Assembly: GCA_034509755.1 (NCBI GenBank)
Contig: CM067559.1
Span: 34,338,032 to 34,402,031 of the forward strand
Reading direction: 5' to 3'
Origin: Anisodus tanguticus
Taxonomy: Eukaryota; Streptophyta; Magnoliopsida; Solanales; Solanaceae
DNA: 64,000 bases
Below are positions 56,387-64,000 of the stretch, piece by piece (the first letter of the stretch is position 1; each line of letters starts with the position of its first letter). The notes beneath the pieces are model-generated. The model saw only the letters and a list, made by a program, of their open reading frames with translations, searched no databases and was not told where the DNA came from. Made by a program: the position numbers and the translations under genes.

Positions 56387-58790
56387 AGCTGACAATCTGG
56401 TGAAGCAAGCTCTAGTGGCATGGGAGATTCATCCAGTGAATCTGAAGGTAGAGATGATCAAACTGATGCATGCATGATGCCTGTCGAAAATGGACCTCTA
56501 GAATATGAGTCAATATTTGCACTCATGGTCAAAATTGAGGCTGATGACGACTATGATTGAGACGAGGTAAATTTTCTTGACGTTTAGAAAAACTTGAAAA
56601 GGTATTCTCACAAAAAATTGATGTCATTTGCAAATATGCTAATTGATACATATCATAGCCTTATCCGTGAGAAAGGAAACTTAATTGAAGAAATTGGGGG
56701 TTTATAGCAAGAAAGCGATGATATGGTGGTTTGCATTGTAGATCTGAAGGAACGTGTCAATGAAGTAGCTAGAAAGAACTCTATGTTAAAAAGTAAAATG
56801 AAAAAATAGATGAATACTTCTGCAAAAGGTGGCTAGTGAGACTCGGCTTGAGCTTGAAAATGAGCTCAAGTAAATCAAGATGAGTCTCACTACTAAGCTA
56901 GAGAGGAATAGACAGTTACATGAGGATCTAGATAGGGTAAAAACTGATCTTGATAAATCTCTTCGCTGGACCTGATCCTCTAATGTAATTACCTCTATGT
57001 ACAAGAGTAAATGAGGAGGCAGGGAAGGACTTAGTTTCCAAAAGGCCAAAGCTCCCCATGACCCTCATAATAAGTATGCCACCACTACTGAAAATAGGTT
57101 GTGCACTCATTGTGGTCAGACTGGCCATAACAAAGATTTATATAAAGCAAAATCTTAATCGCTACAGAAAAATGAGAAATTTATTGATAAAAAATCCAGA
57201 AGTGAGGGACATAGTGCCAGCAAGTTTAAAAGGAGTCTAATTCATTCTTTTTATCACACAAAAAGACCCAAACTGAGTTGGATTCCTAAACTCAGTCAGT
57301 AGCCTGGTCTGCAGGCTAGAGTGAGAGGAAATAGTCAAAATGGAACATCATTGGTGGGTGATCTAAACATGTAACTGAAGTCCCTCTCACTCAGATCCTT
57401 TCAAGTAGGAGGTGTGTCCATGGAAATGTCAAGAACGGTCGCTGCTTAGCATGAGAAAAATTGATAAGACACTCTTACATACCTTCTGAAGATGTGTACA
57501 ACATGGATGATCTCCTGAACAACTTTGTAAGTGCCTCTCATATCTGAAATTGGTCTTAATGGAAAGAAGAGACAAGAGCACTTATGGGAGTAACCTTGAT
57601 GAGATCCATGGACATGACCTAACATGGCTTAGAGCTTGGATTGATGATATTTAGCTAAAGCATAGATGACTGGTGCACGCAAGTTCCACTACTAAACAAG
57701 TTTATTATGAAGAACCTGGTTCATGCGAAATCAAAACCCAGTTTAAGGGCGATGAGGCGTGAGAAGCTTGTGCTAAAGAAAAACATGTATAAAGGGTCTT
57801 GACGAAGGAATCATGAAAATCATGTCTATGAATATGATAATGAAGTGGTACACTCTGCATATTGTGGTTATTCAGACCCTCAAAGCACCAGTCAATCTGA
57901 GAAGTAAATAAGAAGGTTAATCAGTCGGAGAGGAAAAAATCACAGAACATGATATTCAGATCTGGTGACAAAATCATCACAAGAACCAGGTAAAGCACAC
58001 TCTAAAGGCACTATGATCAGTCAACAAAAGTACTTCAGGAAGGCTACTAAATGAATTCTAAGAGTCTCATAGGAACGGACCTGGTCTCATTCTTTTCTTC
58101 AGGAGAAAATCCTTAACTGAATATGTTGGAGATCAGAGGAGTAGAAAAAGCACTTCTGAATTGATTGATTTTTCCTCTGGGATCTAATAGGATTCACAGA
58201 AATAGATTTAGCGGCTTTTCCACTACAGAAGATGAACACATAGTTGCGGCCTTGAGTCGTGGATCAAGCAACAACCTGAGAATTTCAAGGCATTACTAAG
58301 TATGTATCTCTTGTGTATGACAATACAAGTGCACTCAAGATGACAAAGAGTTTAGTGCAACACAAAAAGATCAAGCATATTGATGGACAATGTAGCCGAG
58401 ATCTTCATAAAGGGCACTAAAGAGGAAGCATTGTGAAGGGATACAGTTGAAGATGGGATAAATCAAATTTCAATTGGTTGTATCTTCACAAGCTCCCTAA
58501 ATGATTAGCTATAATAAGGAAACATGTACAGTGCTAAAAGTGTTTTTTGGTGGCATCTAACTCAACTCTATAATGTTACAGGTATGCACATATGGCTATC
58601 TCAGGACAACTCAAGTATAGGTACCATTGCATTTCTCAGAGTGCTTGCCTTCTCGATAAAAAAATGGTCTAAGAACCTGGTTCTTATGACTCAAATTAGT
58701 GGTTTTTATAGTACCTATGTGTGCATTAAAATTTCTAGAGTGCCTCATCATTAACTTTTTCCCGCCTCCACTTTTAAATATGCTCTTAAT
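56387..58790 (+). pseudogene. Coiled-coil gag tail, second knuckle and pol remnants
   Basis: 56570-56940 holds a coiled-coil-like charged region with many stops. At 57100-57150 a second knuckle-like CTHCGQTGHNKDLYK is seen; the His-to-Tyr-rich end lacks the last Cys. Between 57250 and 58250 only scattered pol phrases survive, such as MISQQKYFRKATK near 58012. At about 58290-58390 RNase H remains are clear: YVSLVYDNTSALKMTKSLVQ then HKKIKHIDG. The protease, integrase and the polymerase YVDD cannot be found. Confidence 0.6.
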
Positions 58791-58819
58791 GGTCATGTCT
58801 TGTCTGAGATATTATGAGA

Positions 58820-61262
58820 AACGACGAGTCTTTTTTTCTCTCACCTATCACAATCGATTCCTTCACCTGCCTTATACACCAAAATACCTCCTTCTCAGTT
58901 CTTCCAAACTCCAACAACAACTATTCCATTCACTCTCTCTCTCTCTCAAACCGAACGACTACCAACTCTCAAACCTTCTAAGCCATTTTCCAATTAAAAA
59001 AATGTCGTAATCTTTTCCATCCAACTCACCAAAATCAATCACCACTGCGTTCTCTCTAAAATCTCCAAATCCACCTGAACAAAACCCTCATTCCTCACCC
59101 TAAAAACCCCTCCATCGTCTCCAACCTCACTATTTCCTCCCTCTTCACTCAGTTCTCTATGCATTTGGGAGGACCAAACCCCCAAGAAACCCTTGCTTGA
59201 GATTGCATCCATCACTCTTAAGGGACAACCCTCAATTGTAAACATCAAACAGTTATAAGCTTTGCTCGGAACAGGGGAGAAAACTGAGGAATTAGTAAAT
59301 GAGTCTCTTGAGCCAAACTCCTCCGATAATGCATCGGCTAAGAAATCAGGTAATACTACTTGTGTTATTGATATATCTTTTATTGATTCAAACAAAGGAC
59401 ACTTCGAGTCTTATGTAGATCACTTGTTTGATGGTAGCCTGGATGAGGGAGAAAAGGGAAAGGGAACATTTTGGAAAGTGAGGTTGCCGAGATCATATAA
59501 GTATTTGTAGACTCTTTGATAGATTAAGTAGCAAAGAAATTGATAAGGGAACTAGTGCCCTCACTCAAGGGGAACCTATGATTGTACCTAAAAAGGAGCT
59601 GGTCTGTCAAATCAGGGAGCGTCTGAATCTCCTAAGTTCAAGACTACTCCTATCTGGGATGGGACACCAGGTTCCTCGAACACAATAATGGATATCATTC
59701 CTCAATCTGTAACCACTATCACTGTACCACTAGAAGAGCTCTCCCCTGAAGGAGAACCCGGTGTTGTTAGTCCTTCTCAACATGTTGATACTGAAGATGA
59801 AATAGTTTTGAGTGTTGTGTTCAAAGGAAAGCCTAAGACATCCTCTAAGGCTCTTTTGAGTGGAAAAAAAAAAGAAATCACATTGCCTATAAAGCACCAA
59901 TTACCAGACTAAGTAAGAAAGTCCAACTAGAATCTGTCCTAAAAGCTAACAAATAGAAAATCTCAGTAAAGAAATGAAAACGTCTAGTAAAAGGATTGTT
60001 GTTTGATAAAGAGAAAGTGTCACCTGATAATGTGGTGACTGTTGAAAATGAAGAAAGTGTGGAGGAATCATCTCTTGTAAGAAAGAATTCCAAAAAGAAG
60101 AACATTATGAAAGAAAAATTGTTGAAGGTAGTGACCCAAATGATGAGGCTGGAGAGTCTTAGAGGAAGAAAAATGAGGCTCGTCCTCTAAGAAAGGGGAA
60201 GAAAGTTGTAGAATAAGAATCTGGTTTCTCATCAAAGAAATAAAAGAAAGAGCTAACTGAATGGGAGATAAAAGTGATCCTCAAATCTCAAAAGGTTCTG
60301 CTTGGGGGAGTTTTTGACCCTGAGATTGCAGAAAAAAGTATAATGAAGGAACTGTTGGAAATAATTGAGTTTCAGAAGTGGAATTATCTCTTTGCTCTTC
60401 CAGTTCCCAGTGTGTTTGAAGAAGTTGCCAACTTCTATGGGAACTTTATTGCTACTAAAGATGATACTCTTATGGTGACCTTGAATAGAACTGATGTGGT
60501 TCTCGATGAGGAGAAACTAAGTGAGATTCTTGGTGTCCCCACGAATGGGTTAAGGACTGTCAAATGAAGTGCTGTTTCAACTGAGTTTTTGGGTAATATT
60601 GTAAAACAAGTAAAGATGGAGATCAGAGCTACAATTTTCAAAAAACTCCTCAAGCCCGAATATCAGCCTATGTTTGAGCTTGTCAACAAAGTGATACTTT
60701 CTAGGGTTGAGAGGAGGTCCTTGGCAGCAATCTCTGATTTGATTGTCATTGAAGCCTTAGCAAACTTCACTCCTATCAGTTTACATGTCTTAATGATATA
60801 GCACATTCTGAAAGTGGCAAATACAAAGGATGGTAGACATGGTCTTCCTTACGGGTTCTTCCTTACAAAAATCTTCCAACATTTTAATGTCAGAACAGGA
60901 AAAACCACCTTGGGAACCAGAAAGTAAATGTTTACCCTGAGAACGTTGGAGGAATGTGATTGTGTACCAAGAAAAGGAGAAGTAGGAAGCAATTCCACAA
61001 TTTCAAAACTGATTGAGGCCCAAGAATATGCGACTGCTATATCCAAAGGTTGTAGACTGAAAATGCAATTTTAAAATCTCAACTTGCAGAAAAGGGAAGA
61101 GAATCAGGTCCCAGTAGTCCCCTGAAAGAAGCAAATGCTCATTTAAAGGCTGAGAATGAAAAGTTGAAGCAGAAGGTGGAGGAGCTTCATGAGCAGATGG
61201 TTCAAGATCAGAGGACTACAAATGAGAGGATGGACAGGCTTCTCAAAATATTTCCTGCTTAG
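58820..61262 (+). pseudogene. Post-pol frame, plant-transposon-protein-like with coiled coil
   Basis: Readable pieces: a Ser/Pro-rich leader (59020-59260); 59262-59510 with TGEKTEELVNESLEPNSSDN and YVDHLFDGSLDEGEKGKGTF; 59688-59912; then the most conserved block at 60274-60567: VLLGGVFDPEIAEKSIMKEL, FQKWNYLFALPVPSVFEEVA, NFYGNFIATKDDTLMVTLNR and LSEILGVPTNGL. This is the same family (plant transposon protein, from memory) as in the 37-47 kb element. The C-terminus, 61020-61262, has a coiled coil (LKAENEKLKQKVEELHEQMV). Several stops break it. Function unknown; the conserved block is better preserved than pol. Confidence 0.6.
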
Positions 61263-61816
61263 CTCGCCTATTATAAATACCTTATTTCTTCGACCCTTCT
61301 TCAATCTTTTGAAATTCTTTTGCTCCTTTTGGTTGTACTCTGATGGTTTCTGGCACTCTAAATTGTTTTAATTGTCATATTTGTACTGACTAGCACTGCT
61401 TGCTGATGTGCTATACTATCTTTTTGGGCATTCTCTCTGTTTTTAAGCAATGTTACTGATATTGCTTGTCACTGTTATTGCTTATGTTGTGTCACTCAAG
61501 TGGCCATGAGTTAATGTTACTGAACTTCTTTATGCTTGTGCTAACACGATTCAATGCTTTTCAATGATGCCAAAATGGGGAATTGTGTCCAGGTTGTTGC
61601 TGCTATTAATAGGGTTGTGACATGGTTGTATGCTACCGATTTTACTAATTCGTAGCCTTTTAACATGTCATTGTGTTCTTTTTTTCTTTTACATGCAAGT
61701 GCTGGGTATTACTGATTAGCAGTGTTGCTATGTTTAAAAGACTATAAACAGGCTGGAGATCTGGTTTTCAGGGGGAACATCTACTATGAGTTTGTCATCA
61801 TCAAAAAGGGGGAAAT

Positions 61817-62644
61817 TTATAAGTTATACTACTTCGAGTTTTGATGATTTTCAAACATCTATGAAGAACTAGATAGGGACCAAATGTAATTGGTTCTCTT
61901 GCGGTCGTACACTACAGCTGTAAAAATTCCTGCACTATACCGACTGACAGTAATGCAGCAGCATAACTGCAAATCCGCTAGACCAACCGATGCAATGTCT
62001 CTCTCACTTGCTCTCATATATAAACAACACGTTACAAATGCAAACCTACCACTTGAAAACCTAAAAAGAAATTTTCTCTCAAGTGCCAATCCACGGCTGC
62101 CCTCAAGACTCTCTCAAGTACAAAGCTGCAACAAACTCAAGGACCGGTTCTCTGTCACTAAAGATTTCTCAAGTCCTTAAGTTGTTGAGTCTTTATCGTT
62201 TGATCTTTAACTTGTAAACCTACTATTCTTATGAGAAACTGTATGTAGGTAGCTTATTTTTCTTAAGTCTTTGAGTTGTCAACTTGACTAGAGCTAGTCA
62301 AGGTATGTTTGAACAATAGAGTTATTGTAAAATTCTCGCAATAGAGTTATTGCGAGCAAGAGAGGTTCACGGGTTCTCTTGACTAGAGTTAGTTTGCAAT
62401 AGAGTTAATGTAAGGAGTGAGGGATTAAAAGCTTAATTCCTAGGTTGCAATAGTTTGTAATCTAAACATTGCTTAGTCATAGTGGAGTTTGGAAAATCCT
62501 ACTAGGGTAGGTCGTGGTTTTTAATCCCTTGAGCAAGGAATTTTCCACGTAAACATCTTGTGTTATTTACATTCTATCTTTACTCTGTAGAACAAAAGAG
62601 AATCTGATTTTCTACTATGTTTGGTGAACTCATATATTACATTA
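61817..62644 (+). repeat. 3' LTR of the 54.5-62.6 kb element
   Basis: 828 bp. It is shorter than the 5' LTR by small deletions, one of them inside the hairpin row (after gactagagttagt, near 62393). The first two bases are tt where the 5' copy has tg. Confidence 0.9.
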
Positions 62645-62850
62645 ATTAAATTGGTAGAATTGTATGGTCCTTCGAAATAAAAAGAATGTCATATGAACAG
62701 AATAATTGAGTACTCCATATTTTTGGATGTTAGAATAATTTGAAAATGAGAAAAGGGCATATCTTGCTCAAGCAATTAAGTCTAAAATCCCTATCTTGTT
62801 CCGCCCGCTGCCTCAAGCAATTAGTTAAGAAGAGAAGAAAATATTGTGGG
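62645..62850. other. Spacer right of the element
   Basis: AT-rich, nothing recognised. Confidence 0.4.
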
Positions 62851-63640
62851 TTACAACAATTGGAGGAAATGGAAAGTTAGTAAATATTACAAATGCTAGA
62901 AAAGTTAAACTAAAGATTACAACAAACTAGAAATAAGAACGATTACAAAACTCCTTGTGATTTGCTGAGTCGAGTGATGACACTCTATCTTTAAGATAAG
63001 ATTTCCCCGTATATATCATTTTACGTTGTCGGGCAATAGTCTCACAAGATACAACAACAACTTAACGAAATAGCAAAGAAAACTCAAGTGTTACTCTTGA
63101 AGAACTTTGCATATAAAACTTGCTAGAGAGAAAGAAGAAGATTTCAGAAAATTTCTAAGTGTGTTTAACAATTAAGCCAAAGAACTCAATTTATAGTGTA
63201 AGGAAATGACCCCTCAACTAGCCAACTAATGACCTTCAATAGCCATGTAATGACACTTATTGAGGGGTTAAATTCAGCCAAATAATGGCTGAATTCATGT
63301 GCCAAATAATGGAGATTCAATGCTCCAAAACCAGCCCAAAAGTCAGAACTTTTCATCTTCCTGTCGCAGCATTCTGCCTTTGAAGCGTCGCGGCTCTGCG
63401 AATTAGCGCTACGGCACCTCGGTTCCAATAGCCCAAGCCACCAATTAGCGTAGCGGCGTTGCCATGGGGCGCCGCGGCTCCGACGGTGTTGCGCCGCGGC
63501 CAGTCACGGCTCCGCAGCGATTTCCGACTCGTTTCATCTTACACTTCGTACACTTCTTCCTTCGTTTACCAACGTGGAATACTTTTCATTTGGCCAATAA
63601 CCGTCCATCACTCTATATCTCAAACGTATTACGTATGTAT
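62851..63640 (-). repeat. Candidate LTR or LTR relic with GC-rich start
   Basis: Read on the minus strand, a GC-rich block (63530-63360, with gctacgctaattgg and gccgcggc phrases) leads to a core promoter with ttacactataaattgagttc at about 63215-63190, then a leader and a stretch ending in aatcgttcttatttctagtt near 62930. This order (upstream GC block, TATA, transcribed part) and the phrases recall Solanaceae Copia LTRs. No pair, termini or target duplication are in the window. Confidence 0.4.
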
Positions 63641-64000
63641 CAATATCTCTTCCACTAATGAAATTTACGATACTTGGCACTATGTGTACACGTGTGTGGA
63701 AACGATGTTTTCGACGTGCGAGACCCCAATTATTCGAGTCATAAATATTGGATAAACTTAATTTTACGTTAGTAAATTTTCAACAAATATCAGGCATCAA
63801 ACATAACTATTGCATTAGCAAATGAAATGCTAAACAACTTGCCTCATTTGAGAAGCTTCCGCGAATCCGAATTTGGTTGAAAACTGAGAATCTTTCACTT
63901 CAAGCAAATTAGAATTAGCAAATGAAATGGTAGAGCAGCTTTGCTCTTGTATGTACACCACTTCCTCTTCTATAATTCTTTTGACATCAATTATAAAGAG
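63641..64000. other. Right edge of the window
   Basis: AT-rich with no recognised gene. Two copies of agaattagcaaatgaaatg-like sequence (attagcaaatgaaatgctaa near 63814 and attagcaaatgaaatggtag near 63914) are present about 100 bp apart. Confidence 0.4.

Larger units (their letters stand above)
54533..62644 (+). mobile_element. Large Copia-type element lacking most of pol, 8.1 kb
   Basis: LTRs at 54533-55385 and 61817-62644 are clearly homologous over their length. A primer-binding site tgttatcagagc (55388) and a polypurine tract aaaaagggggaaa before the 3' LTR are present. Inside, gag with a CCHC knuckle, a coiled-coil region, short pol remains and a long post-pol frame follow in SIRE-like order. 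Protease, integrase and most of the reverse transcriptase are missing or unreadable, so it would depend on another element. No target duplication is visible (cgtat on the left, attaa on the right). Confidence 0.88.

Noticed and set aside
63459..63755. Short gene near the right edge
   Set aside because: It overlaps the GC-rich block of an LTR-like sequence and shows no conserved motif.

Overview
This is a plant nuclear window, most likely from a Solanaceae species. That assignment is inferred from Solanaceae-type SINEs, Stowaway MITEs and the character of the LTR retrotransposons; no species is claimed. Three host genes with clean exon-intron structure lie in a matrix of transposable elements, and most of the other long reading frames are transposon remains.

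Host genes. (1) 8209-14398 (+) is a HAKAI-type RING E3 ligase of the m6A writer complex: three coding exons, 479 residues, a 4-kb first coding intron holding an antisense LINE, and a probable 5'-leader intron with two adjacent Stowaway MITEs. (2) 15123-18683 (-) is a reticulon-like (RTNLB) ER-shaping protein with four exons and 209 residues, convergent with HAKAI. (3) 48390-53848 (-) is an OTU-domain cysteine protease (deubiquitinase) with eight exons and 231 residues; its introns hold an internally triplicated SINE and a fragment of an organelle-type tRNA-Asp. In all three genes every intron is GT-AG and every junction keeps the frame.

Mobile elements, left to right. 1-5266: broken Copia pieces of one family in both orientations, cut by a GC-rich hAT-like end (1-268) and by a 948-bp hAT-type element (4173-5120) with a perfect 8-bp target duplication. 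19172-26615: a 7.4-kb Mutator-like element with a 10-bp target duplication (one mismatch), a decayed transposase that has lost its first catalytic Asp, a GRF zinc-finger frame on the other strand, two related small accessory frames and a ~100-bp tandem repeat. 30576-36019: a complete but decayed minus-strand Copia element with LTRs and a perfect 5-bp target duplication. 37321-47482: a 10.2-kb SIRE-like Copia element with 0.94-kb LTRs, gag, pol and an extra frame after pol. 54533-62644: a second large Copia-type element that keeps LTRs, gag and a post-pol frame but has lost most of pol.

The best leads for something undescribed are a recurrent ATGTTG/CAACAT inverted motif spread over the whole 37-47 kb element, coding and non-coding alike; a run of small hairpins in the LTRs of the 54-62 kb element that have different stems but the same AGAGTT loop; the post-pol frames of both large elements; and the composite structure of the Mutator-like element. 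No CRISPR array or bacterial system is present, and the only RNA-gene trace is the tRNA-Asp fragment. Stretches with nothing recognisable are listed as such.
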